Assembly (NCBI GenBank): GCA_013076295.1
Contig: RQOL01000139.1
Span: 1,178,001-1,242,000, forward strand
DNA length: 64,000 nt
Reading direction: 5' to 3'
DNA from: Sanderia malayensis
Lineage: Eukaryota; Cnidaria; Scyphozoa; Semaeostomeae; Pelagiidae
Shown here piece by piece: positions 33,793 to 45,659 of this stretch. The notes beneath the pieces were generated by a model. The model worked only from the letters and a program-made list of their open reading frames with translations. It had not been told where the DNA came from and did not search any database. Position 1 is the first letter of the stretch. Every line of letters starts with the position of its first letter. The translations under genes were made by a program, and so were the position numbers.

Positions 33793-34604
33793 TAGTCCAT
33801 ACGCTGAGGTCGAATCTGTAGGAATTTTTTGCCCCTGAATTCACTTTGCACCATCGTCAACTACCTCATTTGACAATCCAAAAAATCGAGAGTGGACATC
33901 TAGGGGCGTGGTAGGTCCTTCACAAATGACCTTCAAAGTTGACTCCTTTGACCGTATTTGGTCATAGTCTTGCTGGACGTTTTGGGGTGTTTGAGTTAGT
34001 TTTAGCAGCGCTCCTGCGCTAAATAAAGGTCTTGCTATTATTATTTACCTATTAATCGAGCTAAAACCTGCGTAAAAACGAAAAATTCCACAAAAATTAC
34101 TGTGCATGCGCGAACACTTGTCGACATAAATTGATTGTTAAGTCCTGAAATATTGCTATTTTATAATGGATTTCCATTAGAAGCACACTCAACTATAGGC
34201 ATAATAATTCCCTGGTGGAAAAGTTCATTCACAACTTTAATTAAAACGTAAATTTAAACTAAACTCTCTATCTTCCAAACTTGAATAAAAAGTCAAACTG
34301 AAACGGTGTTGCAAAGGGTTAGCTCAATGGATGCAACCAGGTGGGTTCTTGCAGCTTGAGCCATCATCTGCAGAAGTACTTTGACAGTTGCTAAACGAAC
34401 AACAAGGTAGGCCATTCTTTCGACAGGTACATCGTACGTTGAGCACTTTCCACACATGCAAAATAGAGAATACTTCTCTGGAATTTGGTGTAAACCTAGA
34501 TCAGGGACCAGTAGATCATCCTCTACTACAAATGCATACACGCTAGGGTCGAGAAATGAGGGCTGGTGATCTAACAGAGTTGTTATGATATTTTTCGCAA
34601 AAAA
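33793..34604 (-). repeat. Left arm of 0.8-kb inverted duplication
   Basis: Near-identical reverse complement of 35576-36384. It contains, on the minus strand, the 3' end of the nuclease-family gene (VVEDDLLVPDLGLHQIPEKY and a cysteine-rich end). Confidence 0.9.
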
Positions 34605-35081
34605 ATGCGTAACATATTAACATATCTACAAGAGCTTCAGATAGAAGCTGACTGCCGTGCTATTCCCCATGCAATGCATGCTACGACCAATGGTACAAGA
34701 AGAATAGTTGTATTGTCGACAGATACTGATGTCACTGTGATCCTTCTGTTCTGCTGGCAACAATTAAAAGTACATGGGTTGAAAGAGCTTTGGGTCAAGA
34801 CTGGTGTAGGTGACTCTACTCGGTTTGTGCCACTGCATGAACTGGCGGCTTCTCTATCAAATGATATTTGTGAAGTTCTACCAGCTGCTCATACTCTGAC
34901 GGGTTGTGACTATACCAGTAAAGTTGGGTCAAAGAAAGCAGCTATTGAGTGTAGCCCTGCTTACTACTTAAAGAGCTTTGGAATTACGGATGGATTGTCA
35001 TTGGAAAGGCAGATCGGTAAAGCAGAGGAGTACTTAGTTCAAGTCTTGAAAAGAAACACAGCATGCAAAACAATGCATGAA

Positions 35082-35088
35082 CTAAGGA
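35082..35088. repeat. 7-bp target duplication of MITE, left copy
   Basis: CTAAGGA before the MITE, repeated at 35475-35481. Confidence 0.7.
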
Positions 35089-35474
35089 CCTGTTCATATG
35101 AGCCCGCTTATCGGGCCAGCTCACTAAGCGAGACAGATGTAAATTCTGTTCATATGAGAAAATTCGTCCCGCCAGCCGGGATAGAAACTGTAACATGATA
35201 TTTGTCGCTTGACAAATTGACAACGAAAATAATGGTTGTGCATGCGCAGTTGACACGTTTCTGGCCCGGTAGGCGGGATGGAGTGTTCATATGGGAAAAT
35301 TTCCAGCCCAATTGCCGAGATCTCGATAGTGCCGCAGTGAGATCTCGCCCAACGGGCCAGCCTGCTTTCTCATATGAACAGAAAACTAATTTTGCATAGG
35401 AATTGGGGAGTAGGTGATATCTCGTTTAGTCAGCTGTCCCGCTAAGCGGGCTTGCGGGCTCACATGAACAGGCC
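35089..35474. mobile_element. MITE (386 bp) in the nuclease-family fragment
   Basis: Ends CCTGTTCATATGAGCCCGC and the inverted GCGGGCTCACATGAACAGG, flanked by CTAAGGA. The GTTCATATGAG motif recurs internally near 35146, 35281 and 35370. No coding capacity. Target size of 7-8 bp fits hAT-like or related elements; superfamily not certain. Confidence 0.75.
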
Positions 35475-35481
35475 CTAAGGA
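35475..35481. repeat. 7-bp target duplication of MITE, right copy
   Basis: CTAAGGA, matching 35082-35088. Confidence 0.7.
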
Positions 35482-35575
35482 TCTGGGTGTATCACCACCA
35501 CAGGGGAAGAAGTCTGGATGAACTCCCCCTACCAGTCACAGTCACGCAACAAAAGCGCATATTTTGAGAGCTTTC

Positions 35576-36384
35576 TTTGCGACAAATATCATAACAACTC
35601 TGTTAGATCACCAGCCCTCATTTCTCGACCCTAGTGTGTATGCATTTGTAGTAGAGGATGATCTACTGGTCCCTGATCTAGGTTTACACCAAATTTCAGA
35701 GAAGTATTCTCTATTTTGCACGTGTGGAAAGTGCTCAACGTACGATGTACCTGTCGAAAGAATGGCCTACCTTGTTGTTCGTTTTGCAACTGTCAAAGCA
35801 CTTCTGCAGATGATGTCTCAAGCTGCAAGAACCCACCTGGTTGCATCCATTGAGCTAACCCTTTGCAACACCGTTTCAGTTTGACTTTTTATTCAAGTTT
35901 GGAAGATAGAGAGTTTAGTTTAAATTTACGTTTTAATTAAAGTTGTGAATGAACTTTTCCACTAGGGAATTATTATGCCTATAGTTGAGTGTACTTCTAA
36001 TGGAAATCCATTAAAAAATAGCAATATTTCAGGACTTAACGATCAATTTTTGTCGAAAAATGTTGGCGCATGCGCAGTAATTTTTGTGGAATTTTCGTTT
36101 TTACGCAGGTTTTAGCTCGATTAATAGGTAAATAATAATAGCAAGACCTTTATTTAGCACAGGAGCGCTGTTAAAGCTAACTCAAACACCCCAAAACGTC
36201 CAGTAAGACTATGACCAAATGCGGTCAAAGGTGTCAACTTTGAAGGTCATTTGTGAAGGACCTACCACACCCCCAGATGTCCACCCTCGATTTTTTGGAT
36301 CGCCAAATGGGGTAGTTGACGATGGTGCAAAGTGATTTCGGGGCCAAAAAATTCCTACGGATTCGACCTCAGCATATGGACTAG
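35576..36384 (+). repeat. Right arm of 0.8-kb inverted duplication
   Basis: Reverse complement of 33793-34604 with scattered differences (for example CGAGAAATGAGGG and TTTGGATCGCC versus TTTGACAATCC). Contains the gene's 3' end in its natural orientation. Confidence 0.9.
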
Positions 36385-37430
36385 GTACAAATATTTCAGC
36401 CTCAGATTCGGATTCGGCACACAAATTTTTGTCCCTCTATTCTTCACGATCTTGACTTTTATAGCGATGAAAATTTCAATTCATGAAAATTCATAAGGGA
36501 TCAGACTGTCAAAAATCGTTCGGGGTCAAAGGATGGTTCAATTTTCTTATTTTTTATTATTCATTTACACCTAATTATTTATTTTACAATTATAGATAAT
36601 ATTTAAGATCTTAACTAGGTTTAATTTAGATTTTTCTCAATTGTATTAGGTTTACTTAGGTATATTTTAGTAATAGCAGGTCCACATCAGCTTATATGCT
36701 GCCTTTTACCCTGACCTGCTTCATCAAATAAATTATGTATCATATGTATTATGTATTATGTATGTATGTGAAAGTTTACACATCCCTTATAAATTTTCAA
36801 ACTCTTCATTGCTATAAAATCAATATTGTGAACACTAGAGGGGCAAAAATGTAAAATTTGACTAAAAGTAAGGTCCTAAATCCGAATCTGAAGCTGAAAT
36901 TGTCGTACAAGCAAATTTCCAAAATTTTTGAAACGGAGGCAGTAAGTGCAAAAGGTTTATTCATTTTGTATTTAAATGATTTTGGCCCCATGTGCATTAA
37001 ATTCAATTCAATTCAACATTTTTGTAAAAAACAGCTTAAGTTTAGAGAACTGCACAATTTGATTTTGAAAAATCCCTCCTTATATAATATTTGAGCGGTG
37101 ACGAAAGAGCCGGTCAAGGCCCACCCGGTCAGGGTGTTGTCACACGGCCGGGCCTTTCATGTTTTGCATGTTCTTTTTCGAAAACGCTTCGATTTATTCT
37201 TCTTCGCTTCCTTTGAGGTAGTCGCTCTATTTCAGCTAAAAATTTGTTGTATTTTTCGAGATATTTTCACTGTTCTCCTTCGAAAATTCTTCCGTCCTTT
37301 GTTTTGCTCAAATCTCTGCTTTGTGTGCTGTGTCAGATACTGCTGTGCCAAGGCTTTTGCTTTGCCTGCGAGGGGGAGATGTCCCGAGCTTCGATGCGTA
37401 CTAAAGCATTGAGGCGAGCAATACATGCTG
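36385..37430. other. Non-coding; microsatellite and Helitron-upstream sequence
   Basis: No supported gene. A TATGTATTATG microsatellite lies at about 36735-36768. From about 37100 the sequence becomes the upstream flank of the Helitron. Confidence 0.4.
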
Positions 37431-37440
37431 TGCTCAGCAA

Positions 37441-37545
37441 CCCCCTGACTAAAGGCATTTGAAATGATGTCATGCTTCTGGAGAGATCCATCATGCGTTG
37501 TTTACAGTTCTCGAAACAATGAATCCCTGTTGCGTTTGACACTAA
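37441..37545. repeat. Dispersed repeat shared with 46141-46250 (copy 1)
   Basis: CAACCCCCTGAC ... AACAATGAATCCCTGTTGC ... CACTAATCC occurs in both places with similar spacing. Its minus strand reads NATGIHCFE in both copies, which might be a coding remnant. Confidence 0.5.
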
Positions 37546-37689
37546 TCCGACGGCGTCTTTTGTTATTGTGGCCTTTGATTGACGAGGGAGCTACATCTTT
37601 CCTTCTGAAATGTGCTTTGCTTTGCAATTGTGTGAATTTTGACTCGAAGGATCGTGCAATAATTATTCATTTTGTTCTTTGATACATTC

Positions 37690-38015
37690 CAGAATTGTTA
37701 CCGCGAGAATTCCTCTTCGCATTCCACGTTACTCCGGACATCGATCCAGAAGAATTGTTTTACATAACTATTGAATTAAGACAGGTAACTGGTTCTCCCG
37801 TCATTTCCTTGATTCTTACAAATTTGAATATACTCTGAATATCCGCTGGAAAGCTGATGTGATTTCTCAATTCATCTTTCGATTGGTTGACGAATTATAT
37901 TATTGCCGCGAGAATTGCTCTTTTCATTCCACTTTTCATTCCACGTTATTGCAGACATCGAGACCCCAAAGAATTATTATTTCACCCTCATATTAACTTG
38001 ACACAGGTAAGTGCT
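37690..38015 (+). repeat. Tandemly duplicated exon-like units upstream of the Helitron ORF
   Basis: ACCGCGAGAATTCCTCTTCG ... GACACAGGTAACTGG-type unit at about 37690-37785 recurs at about 37905-38010, ending CACAGGTAAGTGC. Both end in a CAG|GTAA(C/G)T donor, so they look like duplicated 5' untranslated exons. Confidence 0.5.
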
Positions 38016-38095
38016 TTCTAGGTGATTTGCTTCGTTTTTCCGAAGTTCATACTCTCATTTTGATGTTTTGATCTCCTTTCAGCTAATATTTCTAC

Positions 38096-40233
38096 GTGAT
38101 ATTTACAACAGATGCAGCCTGTCCAATTCATCCCACAATTACAGCAGCCACCAACAGAGATACAGCCCGTGCAATTGAGACCAACAATCAACTGCAACAG
38201 AGGGCAGTACAACCAGCAGCAGACAAACAGCCACCATCGCCGGCCATTGCAGAACTGCCACCCCAACCAGAACAACCAGCAAATCCTCCAGCAGACAACA
38301 TTTATTTGCAAAACATGGCACCAATGAAAAAGAACATGGCACCAATGAAAAAGACCTGTCCACATTGTGGTGCAAAATATTTCAAGGAGAAGCAGAACAC
38401 GAGAAACAAGTACACAAAGTGCTGTCACGAGGGAGCTGTCATACTCCCTGAAATACGGCCTCTACGTGCAGTATTGATGTCTCTCTTCCTTGGCCATACA
38501 GAAGAAACGCAATGAGAATCGAAAGATTTTCTTTCCAAATTCCGTCAATACAATGCTTCCATGGCAATGGCATCCTGGACGGCAAACATACCACAACTTC
38601 CGGGCAGGGGGCCACCCGTGATAACAATACACAGCAGTGCATATCACAGAACAGCTGCTTTCACATTCTGTTCCCACTTCTTTTACTTATTCTTCTCTTA
38701 CACAGTAATATATTTAATTTTTCAACATTTCAATATTGCATCAACCGTTTTTATCAACTGCCTCGCTTTTCCCTTCAGCCCACCTTCACCCATTGCATGG
38801 ACAACAACCGAAATATGCCGAGCTCTACATCATGGATACGGCTGAAGCTCTTGAGCACAGAGGCAACAACCCTACCAACAGAAACTGAACAGAGACACCA
38901 TCAAGAAGCTCCAAGATTAGCTTCTTGCAGTCAACCAATATGCTCAAGAATACAAGAACATAGGCGAGATACTGCAACAACAACAGCAACAGGCGAGTGC
39001 AGCAAAGGAGCCTATTCCCACATTTGACATGGTAATCGCGCCAAGAGCTGACCAGGATCACAGGTACCAGAATCCAGCAGCAGCAGAAATAGCAGCAATC
39101 TACAGCACAAAGGATGGTGCCACACCAGATCCAAATGACAGAATCATTCACATCCAGAGACATGACGGCTACCTGATTGGCATCAAAGCAACCAATCCGG
39201 CAGCCGACCCACTCACTTATTCACTGCTGCTTCCGTTCGGCGAACACGGTTGGGGTACAGCAATCGCAACACGCCCAGGAGTCCATACACGAATCCCCGC
39301 TGACCAAGCTGAACGCTGCCAGACCACAGTGACAGCCAGCCAATTCTACACATACAGAATCCAAATCCGAGAACATTTCTCAGCCCTTCACCTTTCAAGA
39401 CTACTGTTTCAACAATACTTGGTTGATGCATTCAACAAGGTAGAAGGCAGCGATCTCACTTACATCAGAAAACATCAGAAAGATCTGAGAGTTGAGTCGT
39501 ACAAAGGACTGATGGATCACCTCTACAGACGAGCCGGACACCAAAATCTCCTCGCTGAAGCCCACAATCCGGGCACTGTACAGCACATCAATGTTCGATG
39601 AGTCATCATCGTACCGTCCTCATTTACAGGCAGTCAGCGAAGCATGCAACAGAATTACCAAGATGCCATGACCATTGTCAGGAAACACGGCAAGCCAGAC
39701 ATATTCCTCACATTCACAGCGAATTCAAGCTGGCAAGAAATCTTGGACAATTTGCTACCGAACCAGAAGCCACAAGACCGACCAGACATTGTCACACTCG
39801 TCTTCAACTTGAAATTCAAAGAACTGCTGTGTGACATCCTGGATCTCGACTTCTTTGGCAAAGTCATCGCATACGTCTACACGGTAGAATTTCAAAAGCG
39901 TGGACTGCAAGACACTCACATGATCTTATCTCTTGCCGACCAAGACAAACCGGGCACCAGAGCATATTGATGTTGCATCATATCGGCAGAGATCCCAGAC
40001 GAGAACACCCACCCCCATGAGCACCACATCATCAAGAAACACATGATGCACGGGCCGTGTGGAATTCTCAATCCGTCATACATTTGCATGCAAGATGGGA
40101 AATGCACAAAGAAGTTCCCAAAAGACCTCACACAGCAAACAGAACTCAATGTCAATGGCTATCAATTGTACAGAAGACGAGGTATGTCAACATTTCTTGC
40201 ACTTCACACTTCTAACTTGCATTTCCAATGAAA
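38096..40233 (+). pseudogene. Helitron (canonical type) N-terminal zinc region and Rep domain remnant
   Basis: Starts after a TTTACAACAG acceptor-like site. A Gln/Pro-rich leader leads to TCPHCGAKYFKEKQNTRNKY and CCHEGAV (zinc-binding block of Helitron helicase-like N-terminal region), then shifted frames with RQYNASMAMASW and PGRGPP. The Rep part (38825-40233) reads YQDAMTIVRKHGKPDIFLTF, VYTVEFQKRGLQDTHMI (HUH position; the expected PHxH is QDTH, so the first His is lost) and MHGPCGILNPSYICMQDGKC. Frameshifts and stops near 38515, 38850, 39600 and 39970. Rep would nick and join single strands for rolling-circle transposition. Confidence 0.8.
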
Positions 40234-40257
40234 TGCAAACAATGACCACTCCCTTTC

Positions 40258-42690
40258 TTGCAAGGCAATAAGCTGCTCAACTGCAACACCACAGAGTTAA
40301 CGACTCTTCGGGTGTACCACACAACATCAAACTCCTTCTCAAGTTTGACAGTCACATCAACGCGGAAGTATGCACAACTATCAAAAGTGTCAAGTACATT
40401 TTCAAGTAGATCCACAAAGGCAATGACATGGGACAATTTGAAATCAGAGAAGGTTACCAAAAAGGAAACACACACCACAACATCAGGCATGATGAGATAC
40501 GTCATTACCTTAATTTCAGATACGTCGGCCCACACCAAGCCATGTACAAACTCATGCAATACGAGATGTACGACAAGAGTCACACAATCATCCGACTTGC
40601 AATTGTGGGATGTAAATATCCAGTGTGACCATATGATTGAGGCAAGAAGGTGTGATTTAGTCTTGGTAGAAAAGAAGGAACATAGGGCATTAATCATTGA
40701 TATAACAACACCAGACCAACACGCCATTTACTTCACAGACCCAGAGCATGCCGCACACAGAAACAACAACAGCATGCTCATGGCTTCCTTCACCCTCATC
40801 CAGAGGGAACACAATGTTCACCAATACTTATACCAAGATATACCAGAGCTCTACACTTTCAACAGATCCACCAAGCAGTGGCAGCAACGCAAGCGCAGAG
40901 CACCCAAACGTGTAATCGGCAGAATATACAATGTTCTACCATCAGATGCTGAACGATTCGCCCTCAGATTGATATTGCTGCACAGAAAAGGACCAACCTC
41001 CTTCGAAGACATTCGAACAGTTGACGGAGTCACACATGACACGTTGAAGAATGCAGCAAGAGCAATTTCACTCTTGGAAGACGATGCAGAACACAGATGT
41101 TTCTTACAAGATGCAGCTATCATAAATATGCCTGCACAGATCAGACAATTGTTTGCGACACTCATTCTGTTTCAAACTCCAAACGACATCCACGCCCTCT
41201 TCACAGAATTCCAACAAGACATGGCAGACGATTATATCAGACACGATGAGCTGAAGGATCCAAATGCAACATTCCAGCAGCAACACATCCACATGTGCCT
41301 GGGAGAAATCCAGAAGAACCTGAACATTCACGGAAAATCCCTCCAGGATTTCCCCGAAATGCCGCAGCTACCTGCCGCCTATGCTCAACCACAACAAGCA
41401 AATGACGAAATCAACATCGAACAAGAACGAGAGCAAGGACAACAAAGGCTCCAACAACTCAACCCAGAACAACTGCACATACACAACACAGTTGTCCAGA
41501 CCATTGAGACACAGTCAGCAGACAACTGTTTCTTTCTCGATGGTCCAGCAGGAACTGGCAAAACCTTCCTCTACAACACATTGGTACAGAATCTCCAAGC
41601 TTCCGGACATAAAGTCAAATGTGTAGCATACTCCGGCATAGCAGCAACACTACTCATTCACAGCAGAACAGCACACTCAACATTTCAAATACCAATTCCT
41701 CTGCTCGTCAATTCCACTTGCAACGTCAAAGCACAAAGTCTACGAGCACAACAACTGCAAGACACAACGCTATTTGCTTGGGACAAAGCTTCCATGATTC
41801 CAGCAACAGCGCTCAAAGCAGTTGACCATCTGCTTAAAGACATCACCAAAGTTCAGAAACCCTTCGGCGGCAAATACTTCATGCTTGGCAGTGACTTGTA
41901 CAAGTACTGCCAGTCATCAAGAATGCGAGCAGAGAACGAGTGGTGCAAGAATGCCTCAAGTCACGAAAAGTCGAGGATGTGTGGTCTCAGTTCCAACAAT
42001 TCAGACTCATTACAAACACGAGAGCTGTTCAAGATGAGACTTACCAAGCACTCTCAGACTGGCTTCTCCGAATAGGCAATGGAGTAGAACCTCACGGTTA
42101 TCAAGATCAGATCAGACAAGATCTCATGAACTCCATTTATCCTCAAGCCGAATCAGCAGATGCACATCTCTTACTGGATCCAAACACCATGTGCGAGCGT
42201 TGTTGTTTCACACCAAAGAACGAGTTCTCACATCACATCAACGAACTCATTCTGCAAAGACTTCCAACACCCCGGAAACAGTACCTGAGCATTGACACAG
42301 ACAGATGATCCAGAATGGGCCGCAGCATATCCCATGGAGTTTCTCAATGCACAAACCCCGGGCGGAATGCCTCTACATTCACTACAATTGAAGGTATGCA
42401 CACTATATTTGAACGATCGATTTAAAATTGCCTTGCCTTACTCTATCTAGGCTCACTCAATCTCATTTTTCTTTAGGTTGGAATCACAATAATTTTGCTC
42501 AGAAACATCAACCCTGCAAAAGGACTATGCAATGGAACATGACTAATTGTGAGAGATCTCAAACGACACGTCATAACTGCAGAGATCATAAAAACTCAGA
42601 ACAAGGGCCAGTATGTTATGCTTCCACGCATTACTCTCACCTGCCAAGATTCATCACTGCCGATCTCCATTGCAAGAAAACAATTTCCAG
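40258..42690 (+). pseudogene. Helitron Pif1-like helicase remnant with embedded LINE fragment
   Basis: A 605-codon frame (40258-42075) contains YFTDPEHAAHRNNN, GRIYNVLPSDAERFALRL and HRKGPTSFEDIRTVDGV, then Walker A LDGPAGTGKTFLYN (41540) and a Walker B reading WDKASMIP where WDEASMIP is expected (about 41780). The end is shifted and deleted: WLLRIGNG and FTPKN (41940-42300), then after a GTATGC...TTTAG intron-like gap ILLRNINPAKGLCNGT and PRITLTCQ to about 42690. A MITE arm cuts it off before the last helicase motifs. A 111-bp LINE endonuclease piece sits in the frame at 40603-40713. Confidence 0.82.
40603..40713 (+). mobile_element. LINE restriction-like endonuclease fragment inside the Helitron ORF
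   Basis: WDVNIQCDHMIEARRCDLVL followed by EKKEHRALIIDITTP matches the C-terminal endonuclease-like region of the LINE at 44600-45119 almost word for word. It interrupts Helitron sequence between RLAIV and DQHAIYFTD while leaving the downstream frame open. Confidence 0.75.
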
Positions 42691-42714
42691 TCTGATAAAG
42701 TTAGACTTAGCCGT

Positions 42715-43117
42715 GAATTGTAAAAGGTCAAGACAGTTACCTAAATAATTTTATATTTTTCAAAATGTTAAAACATTCTCTTTTAAATGAGAGACAATTT
42801 GCATGGCTTTGAGTGAAAGAAATTATAATTATTTGCGTTTTAATTTATCCCCTTCGATAAATTTTCGTAAACATTTTTTAAGGGACCTCTTCGCAGTTTT
42901 CTTTTAATATTATTGCAAAACATTATGATATACTTTAAATTATGTTTTCATTTGAAAATGTATGAACTTTTGAGTATATTTCTGCTAAAGAAATTCGCTA
43001 TTGAAACCCGTTTGGTAGTTTTATATTGCTACATAAATTTTCTTGCTCAGGCCTAGGGCCACTTCTAGCCGCCATTTTTCATCAGGCGTTGCAATACTTT
43101 TGGAACCCCAATGTATA
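42715..43117 (+). mobile_element. Foldback MITE family, single right arm (copy 3)
   Basis: Matches copy 1 from AAAAGGTCAAGACAGTTACC to GCAATACTTTTGG; the outer terminus (AACCCCAATGTATA) has decayed. It truncates the Helitron helicase. Confidence 0.8.
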
Positions 43118-44599
43118 AGGAGATATGTAGAAATAAATAAACTGTATTTCATTTTAAAATTGTTGCAATATATACCCTTCAACTCTTTAATTACATGAAA
43201 TTTTAATTACTCATTATTTAATCACAATTCCTCATTGTTATCATTGATAAAAATTAAAAGCAGAACTCTTCCCCACCCCCTGCTTTTGCTTCTCTTCGTA
43301 ACCAGATTCTCCCTTTCTTATATACTTCTTTCTTCTCACCACCTTCACATGCACAATCTTCACACTACTGCAAACAACAAATATATCCCTTTTAAACAAT
43401 CATCATTTCTCCATACTACTACTTCCATAACAATTTTCAACATTTACTACGCAAAAACTAGATATACTAACTCCCACTTACTTTACGTCTTGCAATCCTT
43501 TCCCATCTTCCCGCACATCACAAACTGGATCCGCCGATTTTTTATAACTTCCTCCCCAATCTTTTTCTTCACACCCAAAAAACCGGTCCCTTCTTCCCAT
43601 TTGACCACCTACAAATATCATAAACAACCTTGAACAATGACATTCTCACATTTTACGCACATTACTTAATCTCAAACATTACACTATCAGATCTACGTGA
43701 TTCTTTAAATAAACATATATCTTCAAAAACATACCATTTTCTTGCCTCTATAATTAACTTCCACTAACATATCCAACCAGTCCAAACGATTGCCAACACA
43801 AATATGTATTCCAGCAAGTAACTACCTACATACCTCATCAATCTTCCCTTTCATAAAACACTTCCATCAATCAACAACTTATCTATATCACCATTTCATC
43901 ATCATTATACAATACTTTTTCTAACGATATTGTATTCCCCTTACATAACCACATCAGGTAACCTCTACATCTCATTAACTTTATAACACTTAATTACTCA
44001 CCTCTTTCACCAAAGTAAACATTAACCTCCCCACGACAGTTATCCCCATGTCAACCCGTAAACAGGCATAAACAATCCTCATATCTCTGTTGCTTTTAAC
44101 TTCATTACAACCGCCACCCAGCGTGCAACTTCTGAGGAAAATTCCTCAACATCAGCAATTTTCGACCATTTTAACGATTTCCCTCAGGAATGTCTCCTTC
44201 TAAGCAAAATCTGACACATTTTTCAGAACTTCTCAGATTTTCTGAGAAATATAGAAACCTTTCATATAAAGCAAGCAAAAGACAACATAGATCTATCAAA
44301 AACATGCGAATTCACATGTTCCACATCAGCTATCACAATAGCTCGACAGCTCTTTCCAATTTTTTTTCACGTATCTCAATTGAAAATTAATTGAATTGAA
44401 TGCTTCATCTTATCCAATTCAGCAAATCAACTCAATTCATTCATTACATTACCCTTACAGCATACATACATTATCATTGCCATTATTATTATAATTCTTT
44501 TTCACACTTTGTGTCTGGCTGTTCTTATTGTCGAATTCTATGCTTATAGGTGGGCCATAACAAATGGCCATGGGCTCCTAGCATTTTCTTTCTCAATAC
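43118..44599. other. G-poor, pyrimidine/A-rich non-coding block
   Basis: Many 60-base lines contain zero to three G on the plus strand. Open frames here (for example 43235-43633) are low-complexity by-products. No gene seen. Confidence 0.5.
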
Positions 44600-45119
44600 T
44601 CGAGTACTTTTTGCAAAATCCTGGCAGTTCCCAACCACGCAGTCTTTTGAAGTACTCCTAAGTTGCAGTGAATCCCAAGCTTTTTAACCCATTTCTCAAA
44701 TCCTTTGGTCACAGATCCCAGAGCTCCAATCGCAACCGGAATTACTTCTACTTTTTTCAGTTTCCACAATCTTTTTGTTTCTCTTTTCAGATCTTGATAT
44801 TTTTCTGCTTTTTCTTCTCTTTATCTGCCATGTTCGCATCCGCCGGTGTTGTTATACCAATGATTAATGCCCTATGTTCCTTCTTTTCTACCAAGATTAA
44901 ATCTGGCCTTCTTGCCTCAATCATATGGTCACACTGGATATTTACATCCCACAATAGCTTTACATCATCACTCTCCACAACTCCTTCAGGGGCATGCTCG
45001 TACCATTTCTCACTGCATTCAAGTCCTCTTTTCCTGCTTATATCCCAATGGATCTTTCTTGCTACGTTATCGTGACGCCTTTTGTACTCCTTTTGAGCTA
45101 ACTTTCCACATGCACTCAC
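44600..45119 (-). pseudogene. LINE C-terminal endonuclease-like region (R2/NeSL-type)
   Basis: Minus strand: LAQKEYKRRHDNVARKIHWD, WYEHAPEGVVESDD, KLLWDVNIQCDHMIEARRPD and EKKEHRALIIGITTPAD, then in a shifted frame VIPVAIGALGSVTKGFEKW and LQKTAWLGTARIL. This is the C-terminal zinc/restriction-like endonuclease portion of non-LTR elements. The copy is 5'-truncated near an (ATT)n tract at 45136-45175 and its 3' end runs to TAA-type repeats near 44480. Confidence 0.8.
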
Positions 45120-45135
45120 TATGTGTTGGATACAT

Positions 45136-45175
45136 TATTATTATTATTATTATTATTATATTATTATTATCATTG
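45136..45175. repeat. (ATT)n microsatellite
   Basis: About 12 ATT units with one interruption, at the 5'-truncation side of the LINE. Confidence 0.85.
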
Positions 45176-45655
45176 CCCATTCATTTCTACAACCACACAT
45201 TTTCCAATTCCCCCATACCCTATAATATTTTACTCTTCACAAACAAAATTCCAATAATTTCACAGCGCAACACTTAGCCCTAACAATCATAACAACACCA
45301 ATGTTATCACGCATACCTTACTAATCCCTCCTTCCATCAATCCACACCAACCTACATATTCAACACTTCTTTGATTTTCCCACAGATCAATACATTTCTT
45401 TTGCACATTCCAACCCCCACCCAAACGCATAAATACATCAAACCAATAACTTTTTTCCAATCGCAATCTCTCCTATGTAACAAACACAATCAGCAAATTT
45501 TATTCAATACAAAATACGTACTTCTCATCGGTGAGTATCATCTACAATTTCATTCATGTATAATGACGTTTTCGATTTTCTCCTGATTCTTATCTCAATT
45601 ACATTTCCCTCACACCTAATTTAAACAAACAACTATATTTTCTATTTACAATTTC
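45176..45655. other. G-poor non-coding continuation
   Basis: Same base skew as 43118-44599. A TTACAATTTCAG acceptor-like site at the end precedes the next ORF. Confidence 0.45.
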
Positions 45656-45659
45656 AGAT

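Larger units (their letters stand above)
34605..35929 (+). pseudogene. PIN/FEN-like nuclease-family fragment with C-terminal cysteine-rich module
   Basis: Starts mid-gene with IEADCRAIPHAMHA, then VVLSTDTDVTVIL (SPDTDV-type motif), AHTLTGCDYTSKVGSKKAA (GCDTT-type motif) and MHELR. There a MITE (35089-35474) interrupts; its removal restores ELRIWVY. The frame resumes after a further shift as SVYAFVVEDDLLVPDL, and a cysteine-rich C-terminus (CTCRKNGLPCCSFCNC and CKNPPGCIH) reads in a shifted frame near 35740-35850. The 5' part is replaced by the inverted arm. These features match copies at 3-4558, 46827-47705 and 49400-50345. Confidence 0.75.

Noticed and set aside
38018..38428. Minus-strand 136-codon cysteine/tryptophan-rich frame
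   Set aside because: It is the antisense of the Gln/Pro-rich Helitron leader; its composition is a by-product of CAG/CCA-rich sense codons.
38825..39163. Minus-strand 112-codon Cys/Leu-rich frame
   Set aside because: Antisense shadow of the Helitron Rep region.
43235..43633. 132-codon plus-strand frame
   Set aside because: Low-complexity Ser/Thr/Leu/His sequence produced by the G-poor skew; no motif and no stop-codon pressure.
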